Source: Sycon ciliatum (Eukaryota > Porifera > Calcarea > Leucosolenida > Sycettidae). From it: 64,000 bases of DNA. The first letter of the stretch is position 1, and each line of letters begins with the position of its first letter. This document shows positions 28,861 through 40,043 of this stretch, one piece after another. The DNA is taken from contig NC_088643.1 in NCBI RefSeq assembly GCF_964019385.1, forward strand, positions 10,600,098-10,664,097, written 5' to 3'. Both the position numbers and the translations under genes were made by a program. Below the pieces are notes generated by a model. It was not told the origin of the DNA. It did not search any database and saw only the letters and a program-made list of their open reading frames with translations.

Positions 28861-29250
28861 AAGCCCTCCTAGTTCCTTCGTCAGCTGGCCCAACTAGGTT
28901 GCACTCCACCATGGGTCTGCGCCAACCGCCAGTTTCCACCAGGTTCGGCAAGGGTTGCCTCGCGTTCCGGGGCGCCCAGCTGTGGAACACATTACCCAGC
29001 GATATACGTGCCATCTCCACGCTCCGCCAGTTCCGCGCCAGCATGATCCCGCACACACTTACTGGCCTTAGTACCTAGAGTACCAAACGTCCTGTTTGAT
29101 GATCAGCTGGCTTAGTTTTTCTCCACCTCTATCCTAATTACATCAGTCCCCAATTTCATTTATTACTGCTTTCTATCTGCATTCGCCACCTTTTCATTGG
29201 GCAGATCTGCCCGTTTGGTTTGCGAATTAAAATAAACACAACAACAACCA
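28851..29250 (+). pseudogene. LINE 3' end fragment (RT C-terminus and tail)
   Basis: In the plus frame STMGLRQPPVSTRFGKG and AQLWNTLPSDIRAISTLRQF form the usual C-terminal end of Jockey/CR1-like LINE proteins, with a stop at 29076-29078. The tail at 29188-29250 shows GGGCAGATCTGCCCGTTTG, AATTAAAATAAACA and (CAA)n, almost as in the LINE ending at 12268. Confidence 0.75.
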
Positions 29251-30089
29251 CCACCGGAGGACGACGCCAGTCAATGCCCGCATATCGCATACGAACGCCG
29301 GCCCGAAACGCCAGCACACCAGAACGAGCAGACCCGCCACACCATCCGAAGAGGAGACGCTGCACGCTCATCCCACGCACAGCCCTGCACTGTGAACTGC
29401 ACTGTCAGCTACGCACGTCACGTGCCAGCATGTACTGAGTCTAGTCTGTATCCTACGGCAGCGAGTCACCAAGGTAGCGAGTCAGCAAGCAACGCACTGG
29501 CAAACCACAGTCACCACCAACCGGGCCGAAGCCAAAGCAACAGGAATGGACAACCTGCTAGCAGGAGTACGCACAGCGCACCTGGTTGCCGAATAGAAGC
29601 TATAACCCAGGGAAATCTCCCCAAAAAGAACGAGAATCCGCCACATCCACTACTAAGTACTAGGCACCGTTCAGTAATACTAATAGTCCGTTGTCAATAT
29701 CCTGGATCTCCTACGAAAGAAAGTAAGTAGTTCCATTCAAAGTCAAGAGCACTGATTCCCCTACACTAGTACTTGTATGTGTAACTCAGTGACTGAAGCC
29801 ATGGCGAGCATTACATGAATTCAAAGCAGGGAGTAGTAAAATACATGTATTTTACTACTCCCTGATTCAAAGCATCAAGTGATTCAAGAAAAGCACGTCA
29901 CGTTTCTATGACTTGTCATACTCAGTCATCATGGTCATCATCATCATGGTCATCATGTGATACTAGTACTACCGGTACTACATGTACATGACACTATTAC
30001 TAGTATTACCATGATTACTAGCTGCTGACTTATACTTATAGTAAGTTATAGTACAGTCATGTAGACTAGCAGTACTGGTAGATCTAGTA
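29251..30089. other. Gene-free stretch upstream of ASB copy 2
   Basis: No supported ORF. It contains a perfect 38-bp palindrome (29827-29864, separate entry), a CATCATGGT-rich simple repeat at about 29927-29957, and many short ACTAGTAC/GTACTAGT words. About 29865-29920 is homologous to 54245-54295. Confidence 0.5.
29827..29864. mobile_element. 38-bp perfect palindrome inserted with 8-bp duplication (hAT-like micro-MITE)
   Basis: CAGGGAGTAGTAAAATACA is followed directly by its exact reverse complement. Both sides carry ATTCAAAG (29819-29826 and 29865-29872). The homologous sequence at 54247-54260 (ATTCAAAGCATCAAG) has no palindrome and serves as an empty site. CAGGG ends with 8-bp duplications are the hallmark of hAT transposons. 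Confidence 0.85.
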
Positions 30090-30315
30090 CTGCACTGCCT
30101 CAGTGCCTGCCTGGCGCGCATGGCCAGCTGGCTGGGTACCCGGACGGCCCAGGTCATGTACTCACTCAGTGCCTGAGAATCTCCTACAATCAGATGTAGC
30201 AAGTGGTGCACTGTTCATTTTTATTTTTATTTATTTTCTCAGATAGTTCTGATCTGAACGGGCTAGTCGGCGGTACGCGGTGTAGAGAAAGTCGACGGAA
30301 GGACAGATTCTCATC
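30090..30315 (+). promoter_or_regulatory. Putative promoter/5' UTR of ASB copy 2
   Basis: The words GGGTACCCGGACGG and AAAGTCGACGGAAGGACAGA are shared with the region before ASB copy 3 (57478-57868). The stretch directly before the ATG is almost identical in both. No clear TATA box is seen. Confidence 0.5.
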
Positions 30316-32145
30316 ATGCCCATGGACTACCATCGTGGATATCTGGGAAAAGCAGTAGAATTACTTCTAAGGACTGATCAAGTCAGCGAACCGGAACATG
30401 AAATAACGCTAGATATCTGTATCGCTACTGGAGCAAATTCGCAAAACGGTTGCAGGGACTACTCTGAAATATTAGTCTTTCTGCGAAAGTTGGTGAGCAA
30501 TGAAAACGTGGCGTCCGTCGAGCAAGTCCTGCAAAATTTGAACAATTCTAAGAGGATGGGTGGACGTCGAGAGACCGCTACCGAACCTTGGACTGCCTCA
30601 GCCTGCCTTGGCGGTGACACAACTATGGCTTCTCATGAGAGAGTGACGTTCTCGGCCAAAATTGGAGGCAGTGTTTCTAAGCTAGGTGCCGAAGAATTAA
30701 GCGGCAGAGACATTCTCCGTCCACCAACGCTGTTGTTGCAAGTGTCTCCTTCTCTGAATCAGGGGGAAAGAGTCCTTTACGCTCCACCAGATATTCAAGA
30801 ACTTGTGAACATGGAGTGCGGTGGGGAACACAAGTTCAGGTCAACATTGCTGTACTGTGCCATCTTTACTGGTAATGAAGAGATGGTACGATGCCTGTTG
30901 AAATGGGGAGCTGATGCAACGCTGGCTTTGGAGTGTGTTGGAGAAGGATGGCAATTATACCGTGCATGGACCCATACCCCAATATGTGTTGCAGCGATGC
31001 TGAAACATTCTGGTGTAGTGAGGTGTCTTCTAACGCACGGTGCATCACCTTATCATGGTGCTACTCGATATAGAAGGGGCCGCCTTGGAAAGATTCTTGT
31101 TTCGAAACAAGACTCAACTTACGATGGATGCAGAGACGATGCTACAACTTGTGAAGCTCTGTGCATGAACCCCAAGTACCCTCCACCCATTATGGAAATA
31201 TTCTGGGTACGTCGAGGTAATGCCGAAGGTGCAATGCGAATGACCCCCTACTGTCGCTGGGATGCAGCATGCTGCAATTCCTCCATTGCATCCTCACTGC
31301 AGAATGTGAACCCAATACAAAGATCTCTGCTGGTCATGCCTTGCTTCACAGATGCTGAACGGATATGCAAACAGTTTTGTTGTTCGCTGATAATGAGAAG
31401 TTTTTGCTCGAACAGCGAGTGTGTCAAGAACTTTGAAGGCAAAGACGTGACGAGTCCTACCGAACTCACTGCTATTGTACGACATCTCCTGCAAGAGGGT
31501 GCAGAGCCGGCTGGTTTGTCAGTCTCCAACGCAGATGCACTGTGCAAGGCATGGCTTAGAGTGGAGAATGCTGAGGCAGAAATGCGTGGTACACATCCTG
31601 TTAAATTTGAGAGCAGACGAGATGTTCGTTTCCTCAAAGGGAAACGGGGATATGCGAGTCGTCCTCGCCCAATGCCTCCAGTTGAGGTTCTCGCATCATG
31701 TGTTAACGAGGCGACAAGGCAGCGTGTCGGTGAACTACTCCCGCCGGGCGCTAGATATCTAAGAGCAAGTGCAGCAGCTGGATATTTCAGTTACGGTACA
31801 CCGCCCGTTGTTGACAGACTTCTGTTAACAAGATCAGTGAAGGATCCGATGGTCAAGCTGCTCGTGGAACATGGTGGTTTACCTGGTATATCAACGGTGG
31901 ATGCTATTCCATTTGTTGATGGATATCTTCATGATGGTCCATCATGCCAATGTGATGTGGAGCTAACAGCTGCGCAGCGGAACGTGAGTTTGTTCGACAT
32001 TCTCACCCCACAGCCAACACCCAAGTCACTCGCGCGTTTGTGTCGCTCTGCCATCATCGAAGCATGTCACGGACGTGGTATGGTCAAGACGATTAAAAGT
32101 CTTCAACTTCCTCCTAGATTGCTGAACTTTCTTCTCTACGAATAA
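30316..32145 (+). CDS. ASB-like ankyrin repeat and SOCS-box protein (copy 2, intact)
   Basis: An intronless ORF of 609 codons. Ankyrin-like repeats: STLLYCAIFTGNEEMVRCLL with KWGADATL at about 175-205, TPICVAAMLKHSGVVRCLL with THGASPYHG at about 215-245, and weaker ones around ELTAIVRHLLQEGAEPAG and DPMVKLLVEHGGLPG. The last 40 residues form a SOCS box (SLARLCRSAI BC-box; LQLPPRL in the Cul5-box position, with Gln where the consensus has Pro). By family it should be a substrate receptor of an elongin-Cullin5 ubiquitin ligase. Cys-rich stretches (CRWDAACCNSS, CKQFCCS) are unusual. Two ATGs compete: the second (30322) has the better CCCATGG context and aligns with the start of copy 3. The substrate and the closest known ASB are not determined. 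Confidence 0.85.
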   Translation: MPMDYHRGYLGKAVELLLRTDQVSEPEHEITLDICIATGANSQNGCRDYSEILVFLRKLVSNENVASVEQVLQNLNNSKRMGGRRETATEPWTASACLGGDTTMASHERVTFSAKIGGSVSKLGAEELSGRDILRPPTLLLQVSPSLNQGERVLYAPPDIQELVNMECGGEHKFRSTLLYCAIFTGNEEMVRCLLKWGADATLALECVGEGWQLYRAWTHTPICVAAMLKHSGVVRCLLTHGASPYHGATRYRRGRLGKILVSKQDSTYDGCRDDATTCEALCMNPKYPPPIMEIFWVRRGNAEGAMRMTPYCRWDAACCNSSIASSLQNVNPIQRSLLVMPCFTDAERICKQFCCSLIMRSFCSNSECVKNFEGKDVTSPTELTAIVRHLLQEGAEPAGLSVSNADALCKAWLRVENAEAEMRGTHPVKFESRRDVRFLKGKRGYASRPRPMPPVEVLASCVNEATRQRVGELLPPGARYLRASAAAGYFSYGTPPVVDRLLLTRSVKDPMVKLLVEHGGLPGISTVDAIPFVDGYLHDGPSCQCDVELTAAQRNVSLFDILTPQPTPKSLARLCRSAIIEACHGRGMVKTIKSLQLPPRLLNFLLYE

Positions 32146-32517
32146 GGTATTCTACAAGTGCGTCTCTTACAAATCTGTACATGTTATTTGGTATGACAAT
32201 TGTGTGTTGTTGGTGCATGCATGTGTTGCTGTTGATTGGAAAGGAATATCCTTCGTGACATCTTCATGTCCAGTTATGTTTCTGCCGTGCACTTGCAAAT
32301 ACACTATTTTTTGTATAATGACAGTATATATTTTGTGTATTCATGGCGTTCATTGTCTGAGTTTGGAGATGGCATGATTTGTTACTACGCACATTAACAC
32401 AATGGATTAAAATACATTAAATCATACACTGGAGAAGAAATTAGAAAAATGCATGTGTAAAATAAAGATTTTCAAACCCAAACCAAAAAAACGTCAAATC
32501 ATTTTTTTAGGGGTGAT

Positions 32518-33000
32518 CCCGGTAACCCGGGTACCCGTCTGTTTAGCCGCTGATCCGTTAGCAAACGAGTACCCGATAGTCGTGTAGGATTGTAGGGTAC
32601 AGTATAAGAAGCTTGCCTGTACACTCATACAGTTCAGTGCACAGTTTTGAGTGTGTTTTTGCTTATTCAATACTGCTACATATCAATCTAACAATACATG
32701 TATATCACGGTAGCTTCGCCAATTTTGACTGTTAGCATGTAGCGCCGTGGGTGTGCACACCGTGCTTGTCGCGGTGTAGTGTACTTGCATGACTTCGCCT
32801 ATCCTCCTGGCACGAAATTGTAGTAACTGTTGCCCGAAAATCTCTCTCCTTTTAGAATGCCTGTAAGAGACACGTTGCGCTTACGGTCACAAGCAAATGC
32901 AATGTTTTTGGAAAAGGTATGGCGGATAAAGGGTACCCGATAACCCGCCCGTTTAGCCAGATACCCGTTTGTTACCTTAAAGGGTAACCGTTTCACCCTA
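32518..33000. mobile_element. MITE with TAGGGGTG ends
   Basis: The ends TAGGGGTGATCCCGGTAACC and GGTAACCGTTTCACCCTA are imperfect inverted repeats. The insertion is absent in the ASB copy 1 flank near 1040. A/T-rich flanks (ATTTTTT) are compatible with an 8-bp hAT duplication but cannot prove it. Confidence 0.7.
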
Positions 33001-33340
33001 ATTTTTTTATAATTAAAAATCCTATTCATACATGTAGCTATATATTGAAATTACTATTCACTGTTATCATACACCAGTATTTTGGCACATTTCCTAGATT
33101 TCTCTCATGGCTGTTTCCATACAGGATTGGCACCCTGTGAAATTGCCTTACACCAGATTTTACATCTACTACTACTACTAGCATAATTTACAAGATTTTC
33201 AGTGCGAGGTCCACCGTTGCACATCAAAATATCAATTTCTATGGACAGCTTTCACTTGACATTCACTGTATGTCTTCTCCACTCAGGACATACATGTACC
33301 TGCTATCGAATTTACATGCTATTTCACTGTGCAAACCTGC

Positions 33341-33721
33341 TGTTGTGAACCCTCTGGTTCTCTAAAGTGTCAGGAACGAACGACCCCACACGGCACGAGG
33401 ACAACTATTTATTCTCAACAATATCTTTCACTTCCATCGACTAATAACAATGAACAATGAATGGAACAACTGAATGAACTGAATAACTAACACTAAAACC
33501 ACCAGGTAGTTATAGCGTGAAAATGACAGCGTATATGAGAAAAGCATACACATACAACATACAACTACAGCGCACACAGCAAACCGCACATAGCGCATGT
33601 AGCGTATACTACGTCGTAATCATCAGTGGTACGGCGGAGTCGGCATACAGCTGCATTGAAACGAACACAATGTCACAAGCGAGAAGGCCTTTCACTCTCG
33701 AGAACCTGTCGTTTCACAACA
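33341..33721. mobile_element. Solo LTR of an unidentified retrotransposon
   Basis: 381 bp starting TGTTGTGA and ending TCACAACA, flanked by the 5-bp duplication CCTGC (33336-33340, 33722-33726). The copy 1 flank (about 1350) has CCTGC once, so this is a true insertion. The TG...CA ends and 5-bp duplication indicate an LTR left after recombination. It is not related to the 183-bp chromovirus LTR. Confidence 0.75.
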
Positions 33722-34141
33722 CCTGCTCAATAAGCTCTGGCCTTTGGGGTATCCCTTTTTTATTATATCTACAACTGCAGAATTGAAAATACAAGATTTT
33801 TTGTTTGGTTTAACCTTTCTCGTGTACAATTGTCACCGTAAGCTCTAAAATGTTATTTCACTTATAGTAGCAGCTGAATGTTTTATGTAGCATTATTCTG
33901 GTAGTTTGAAACCTTTGATTCATTCATTGCTTGACTTTAGTTCCGCTGCTTCCGTATTATCCACTGATGATGTGAACACAAAAACCGATTCTGGAATAAT
34001 CCCCCTTCACTCCAAACTTACCCGCAGTTCACATCAGAGGAAATATTACTACGGGTACTCTTTTGCCAATTGATGTGGAAGATTGGAAATAGTGAGTAGT
34101 ATGCCAGATCTCTGGTCCTTCACGGTCTAAACATACATATA

Positions 34142-34323
34142 CAGTAAAGCCTGGTTTAAGCGACCACCTCACTGTGCAAGGAAACGCGCGCAGTCGTTAG
34201 AGCCAGGTGGTCTTTAGAACCAGGTCCCACAGTGTCTGCGTAGAACTGTCCGTGCATGGAAACACGGTTGTGTTAAGAGCAAGTGGTGGGTAAAACGAGA
34301 GTTCGCTTACACCAGGTTTACTG
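34142..34323. mobile_element. TA-target MITE
   Basis: The ends CAGTAAAGCCTGGTTTAAGC and GCTTACACCAGGTTTACTG are inverted repeats. TA precedes the left end; the right duplicate has mutated to TG, although the copy near 1834 keeps TA. Tc1/mariner/pogo-like, non-coding. Confidence 0.7.
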
Positions 34324-34553
34324 TGCGTGATTCAGAGTTAGGATGCACGTTTGTTCCGGCGTGACGCCCAATTTCACGTCATGTTTGGCGTAAAACTCCA
34401 AATTTCGACGGGAGCTGTACATGTAGGTAACTGGCGTTGTTTTTCGATGCGCGAGCTGAACTTTCGTCGTCACGTCAGAAATAACGTGCATCTTAACCTC
34501 TCTACAGTGTGAGGATTGGTGGATAACCATAAAACTCTGAGTAACTAACTTAA

Positions 34554-34870
34554 GGGGGCAGCCTACCCATAAATTTCATATGGCATTCAATTGACCGTAA
34601 CTTTGGTGTTTCTCAATGGATTTGAGTGAAATTTGACCACACACTCCTGCCACTATGCTGGCCCTCAGGACATGATTTACAAGTTCTTGCGCCTCACTGA
34701 CAGGCTTTCCAGGCCGGAAAAACTCAAAATTCCAGCATAGTGCCACGGTGTGCGAGCCACCCAGGAGCCAAACAAATGCATTTACATTTTTCACATTTTC
34801 TAGCCAATTCTGTCCGTGCTCAGGATCCAAACCGAAAAATCGTCCAGAAGCAGCCATGGGTGGTGGCCCA
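34554..34870. mobile_element. TTAA-target MITE (Kolobok-like), copy 3, left part
   Basis: Starts with TTAA then GGGGGCAGCCTACCC and follows copies 1 and 2 for about 310 bp, then is broken by the element at 34872. The right end is not found nearby. Confidence 0.75.
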
Positions 34871-35084
34871 CTAGGCTCCGGCGGATTATGCTCGCGAAAT
34901 CATGGAATTATGCTTTCATTGATTCTCGCATTATGCTCGTAAAATCCTCATATTATGCTTTGGCACCCGGGGATACAATATATATTCACTTTGTTGTACT
35001 TATGGAGCCTCAAAGTTCGGAAAATTGTGCCTTTTTCGTACTTGCAAGTTGCAAGTGGCCATAAGTACAACAAAACACATGAGT

Positions 35085-36021
35085 TTTTTTTTTATTTATT
35101 TTTTTATTTTTTTACTATGTTCACATTCCCAGCTCGAAAATAATAAGAAAGACAATGATACTGAGACTAGGACGAACGTGACAACTATTGAGCAGGGGCT
35201 GCAGCGAGACGCAGCAGTGATGGTGGGGCATTGATGGCTCTGCCGACCTGAGGTCTCGGCATCACGGCCAAAAACACGCACCAAAAACCAAAGATAGAGC
35301 TGTACGAGTCAGCAAAATGAAAAGAAAGGAAGGCCTTAAGGGTTAACACCAGCGAATGTGCGGGAGAAACTGTGAGACTATTAACAAATTACAAGGGCTG
35401 TTACTGAGATGAGCATCATCATGGCTGATCATGGTGAGTCGGTTGTCTGAGCCAGTTGTGGTGCATAGATAGGGATAGAGGAGAACGACGAGAGCATCAT
35501 CATAGCGAGTCGACTGCCCAGAGCCAGTTTGTGCTTCGCAGATGGCGATAAACATTAGTTTTGAATGCTTGTATTCCCTTGCTGTGGGGAGGCTGGGACA
35601 GAAGGGCGGCGGGGAGGGAGTTCCAGTCACTAATACTGCAGTGTGGGAACGAGCGCTTTAATGCCAGCGGGACAGATGCAAGCAGCTGGTGATCATGGCC
35701 AATGACGCTAACAAGCTCGCTGCGAGTTCTGGGGCTGGATGAGGGGAAATGGCGCGGTGGCAAAACAGAGAGTAGCTGCGGAGGGCCAGGCAGGTAATGC
35801 AGCTTGTATAGGCAGGCAAGCGAGGCAACAGTACGACGGATGGCCAGGCTAGGTAATAGTGCACCTGGACCGATGATTCGCAGAGCACAGCGTTGGATAT
35901 GATCCAGGCGTTGCAGGTAGCTGGGCGGAGCACCTATCCAGATGAGGGGGGCATACTCCATAACTGGTCGAACAAATGCCTTGTATACGAGTATCCCCAT
36001 GCCAAGCTGCAAGGTGTCCAT
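35085..36021 (-). pseudogene. LINE C-terminal fragment with A-rich tail
   Basis: The minus ORF (35500-36021, 173 codons) has ILVYKAFVRPVMEYAPLIW, LQRLDHIQRCALRIIGPG and WNSLPAAL, the connection and C-terminal regions following RT in Jockey/CR1/BovB-like LINEs. A T-rich stretch at 35084-35114 is probably its A-rich tail. The catalytic part is lost. Confidence 0.75.
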
Positions 36022-36770
36022 GCATGTTAGAGATCAACATGGAAAAGAGAAAATATTACTTCTTCTATTCATTACTTGATTTATTTTGTACTTCAGTAAA
36101 AATATTATTTCATTGCCAAATTAGTTTGAGTTACCTTTGAAAATTATCATGTTCAACTCACGGTCTTCATAATCATCATACTCGTCCAACCGATGTCACC
36201 CTCACCCTGCGAATAATCAGCTCATCTCTCCCGTAGCTCCACTTCTCCTTCCATCATAACCGAACATCAACTATACATCAATTTCGAGCAATATCCATAG
36301 CCTGCAGTTATATCATGGCTGGTAAAATCCAGACTACCAGAGGTCATGACTTCGTAACATGCAAAATGTACAAATGTAATGTACATGTATTGTACACGGA
36401 GGTTTGCGGACAACCCGCCACTATCTCGTCCGCTACGGGATACCTGATGAAGGCTGATTCACTCGCGTCTTCTGCTACATGTACTGTGTCAGTGTGAGAA
36501 AGAACTTTGAAGAAGACGAGTTCAATACTGTATTGCCATGATTTCTACCCTGCTTTTCATTGAAAACACAATCTGCATGACCTCCGAACCCTTTACCATG
36601 CAGACCACCAGCACTGTTCAGGTGCATTGTACCCATTTGTATAGCCTACATACTACAACTTGGCCTATTAAGCTCGTAGCTGTACGGATGAGGCCTTTAT
36701 GGCCGAAACAGCTTGCTGTCTACAGCATTGGGTACTACAACTGTGATATAATCGTCTAGCTATGCTCCTA
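36022..36770. other. No gene recognised
   Basis: Only short ORFs with no motif. The region probably belongs to the body of the element bounded at 34872 and 36856. Confidence 0.4.
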
Positions 36771-36966
36771 CCTCCGAGAGGATGCCAAATTATGCTCCAA
36801 ATTTGCAACCACCAAATTATGCCAATAATTATGCCGGCATAATCCGCCGGTGCCTAGCAAGGCCCAAATCATACGACTTTTGCCAACGAATTTTAAAATA
36901 ACGACAAATCTTTGCTCGTTAACTCGTTAGATTTACTTGGTCGTTACATATTCATGATATACAGTA

Positions 36967-37440
36967 TTGTATGCTCGAACTCGTCTTCTTCAAAGTAACA
37001 TTAGTGATCACATGGCAGTAACTAAAGCCGACTCCTCTTGGCGATCTGTCAAGCTGCTTGGCTCTTTGTTAGGGTCCGCAGAGGATATTCAGGCAAGAAT
37101 AGGTGCTGCGAATAGAGCGTTCGGCTCCATTTCGTGGAAGCGTCATAAACTGAGCTCCAGACTTTGTATGTTCTCTGCCCTCATTTTGCCTATCCTGTTG
37201 TATAACTGCGGACTGTGGGCCCTGACACAGCAACTCAGTAATCGGCTGGACGCATGGCACCGCAGAAAATTGCGGTACCTGCTTGGTACAAAGGCTGCAC
37301 GGCTTACGATCCGAGAGGACCAATGTGCACTGATCGAGAAGGATGGGTTCTGGCCAGCACCAATACACATTCGCCCGTGGGACTTTCGTGAAACAAACCA
37401 GAACACCTAAACCAATATGCGTACCTGTGCTGCTACCTGA
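36967..37440 (+). pseudogene. LINE RT C-terminal fragment
   Basis: The plus frame contains VKLLGSLLGSAEDIQARIG, LILPILLYNCGLWALTQQL and WHRRKLRYLLGTK, the segment that follows the catalytic part of non-LTR reverse transcriptases. The frame begins inside the domain and ends without the usual C-terminus. Confidence 0.65.
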
Positions 37441-37499
37441 AGAGCAATAAGTCATCATTCCAGTAAGCCAACTCACCATATCTCACATTAATCTGCTGT

Positions 37500-38333
37500 C
37501 CGCAGATTGAGTCTCACATTAATATATGTAGTCTCAGAAACAAGGTCCATCACATTCACCATCTCCTGCACCACCATAAGATCCACGTGCTATCAGTGAA
37601 CGAAACCCACCTAAACAGCAGCATACCCGATTCTAGTGTTCATATACCAGGCTACGATCTATATCGCAAGGATAGAGATCTACATGGTGGAGGGGTATGC
37701 ATTTATGTCCATTCTGATATTCACTCTATCAGAATTCCCATCACTGAGCTAGGAGTGGAGTGTGTCTCTGTTCGTCTTCGCCTGTGTACCAAACCTAAGG
37801 CTATTGAGCTGGCTGTGTGCAGTATATATCGTCCACCGAGTGCAACTGTCGACTTCTGGAACCTGTGCAGTCAGCATCTTGACGTCATCAGCCGTAAATT
37901 TAGCAGGATTATTGTACTAGGGGACTTTAACACTGATGTGCTACAGCAATCATCAAATAACCACCATTACAAGCACCTGTCCAATCTGTGTGAGGAGTTT
38001 CACCTCCGCAATGTCGTGACTTCACCAACGCGACTTGCCAAGACATGTCTGGATCTAATACTCGTTTATGCTGCCGCACCACATGTTAAGACAACTGTAG
38101 TATCTGTAGACGGCGTGAGCGACCATGATCTCGTTCTGACTAACTTCTCCTACAAAGCCACGCAGCAAGCTAACTCCCGCCTCAAATTCGTGCGCAAACC
38201 GCTCCCACATGCAATTGACCCCGCTACACTCTGTGATGATATCGACAGCACTCTGGAGCCTCTCCCCAAGTCAGCTGATGTCAATGCACAAGTCACCCAG
38301 CTTTCACACTGTATTACTCATTCGACACCTTGA
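37500..38333 (+). pseudogene. LINE apurinic-type endonuclease domain fragment
   Basis: About 275 open codons: NICSLRNKVHH, VLSVNETHLNS (catalytic Glu), GGGVCIYVHSD, CSIYRPPSATVDFW, IVLGDFNTDV, TRLAKTCLDLI and the SDHDLVL end box with its catalytic His. This is the complete APE-type endonuclease that nicks target DNA in LINE retrotransposition. The RT that should follow is absent: the frame stops at 38331-38333 in unrelated sequence. It stands downstream of an RT tail on the same strand, so the two are probably separate insertions. No ATG is required here, as the fragment begins inside an ORF. Confidence 0.85.
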
Positions 38334-39973
38334 TTCGTTTCGATGGAGAAGGTTCATCTGGCAAATTGAGGCCTTCGTTTCACTCCTAGCCCCAGGAGCG
38401 AAATTTTCACTCCTTGGCTGACTGTTTGAGCCGTCCTTGTGGAAGGGTTGATTTATGCATGCCCGCATATACATGTAGACCTTATTCAATAAACGTCACA
38501 ATCACGTGAACCAGGGTCCAGGGAACCAGGGAGCGGCAAGAGACCTGCACTCAGTGCACAGTGGACTCGGCGTGGGAACATAGGAGTAGAAAAATACCGG
38601 TATTCTACTACTCCCTTGTACGAACTGGGCCTTTCTTGCCACTCGTTTCACGTACGCGTGCCCCAGATTACAACAAATCCCTGGAGGCGAGTCCAAAAAT
38701 CACGTTATCGAATAAGGTCTATAGAAACACAGATCACGTAGAACTACCCAATCCGAGGTCAAAACTCACAACGTTTTGGGTACTTAGGTCTCATGTCGTC
38801 TCCCCAGGTGCTATGAATCCCTGATGCACATGTATCTACATATACAATGTAACCGTAACTCTACCAATATTGCGGACGATGACCCCCCCCCCCCCCGGCA
38901 AACAGAAAGTCGCTATGTCCTGGCCGAGTTTATCTTTTAATTAAATGGTTTTCTCGGTTGGGATTTTATACCTGACAACCATCCCGATTTGGCCGGGACC
39001 GTCCCGATATTGAGGGCGGTAATAGGCACCCAAAAGTGCACTAGTTCCATGCCTCACCGCGAGCTACATTTGTATACATTTTCATGCCTAGGTATGTCAT
39101 TGGATCTCAGGTTTGCAAAGGTTGGCAGGTATGGGATTTGTAGAGTGACCAGTTTTGACTATTGCCACCTGCTGTGCAGAAGTGTCATTCCTACATCCTG
39201 GCTGCAAACATACCCCCCCCCCCCCCCACACACACACCACCACCAACAATGTTCGATCCTATTCACAGGACCTCACTCTATATGAAAGTGTAGCAGAGGC
39301 ACTGCCAAAGTATAAAAAACAGCATTTGAAATGCAAGCTGCATTGTGCATGCATGGAGGGCATGGGGAAGAGACTGAGAGGGTGAAAGTGAAGGAAATTT
39401 GTTCCGAAATCAAGAGAATCCGAGGAATCCTTGCTGCATTCTTCAGTTCGATAACGTCAGAGGGTGAATCTCAGATGTGTTGTGTACCCAGACATACAAG
39501 TACAGCACTAACCTGAGCATGAGAGCTGCTTGTCATCATCGTGGTCAGGAAAACGAAAGGACGAACGAGGAAGATTGCTGACCATGACGAACAACTGCAT
39601 ATGTAGACGACAGACGGCTTGCCAGAATCAGTCTGGTGTATCTTCAGGAATCTTCTTTCCTAATCGCATTCAGCAGTCAGCTTCGAGGTCAAGAACGCGA
39701 TGATATTTTCAGAAGGAATAATTTTCAAAATTTTTAAATTTTGGAGAAGAAGCTTCCTTTCTAAAAAAAAGCGTTCCTTGCTTTCACGCAAGGAGGTGCC
39801 TTGCCGGACATGTCGTCGACAGCACAGTGTCGGCAGATCCACGTTTGTACTTGTAGGCTGCAGACCCGGCAGGCGTTTTGATCAGCCCGGCCTGGTGGTG
39901 AGATTTTGGACCCGGGAGTACTAAAAAGCTGCTCGCATCCCAGGGTGCTCAGTTTCGCTCTACCCGCGCGATT
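38334..39973. other. No gene recognised
   Basis: C homopolymers lie at about 38883-38897 and 39213-39227. A short palindromic word AGTAGAAAAATACCGGTATT with CTACTACTCCC lies at about 38582-38616, related to the micro-MITE at 29827. A 98-codon ORF (38989-39285) has no motif. Confidence 0.4.
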
Positions 39974-40043
39974 AAAGGGGAAGTGCATCGATTTTTCAAG
40001 TAGGGCTCAGATGAAAGACAATTGGATATCGGTTCCGATGGTA

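Larger units (their letters stand above)
32146..34549. repeat. 3' flank of ASB copy 2, duplicate of 447-2085
   Basis: Colinear with the flank of copy 1 but longer because of insertions at 32518-33000, 33341-33721 and the complete left half of the MITE at 34142. The remaining ORFs are short and unsupported. Confidence 0.8.
34872..36856. mobile_element. TAGG-ended MITE-like element, expanded by later insertions
   Basis: The left end TAGGCTCCGGCGGATTATGC and right end GCATAATCCGCCGGTGCCTA are inverted repeats, related to the MITE at 5588-5790. The body contains ATTATGCT repeats near both ends and a LINE tail (35085-36015). No clear target duplication is visible, and whether both ends belong to one insertion is an inference. 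Confidence 0.5.

Noticed and set aside
34872-36856. Single 2-kb hAT transposon
   Set aside because: The inverted ends match, but no 8-bp duplication or transposase is present, so only a MITE-like call at moderate confidence was kept.
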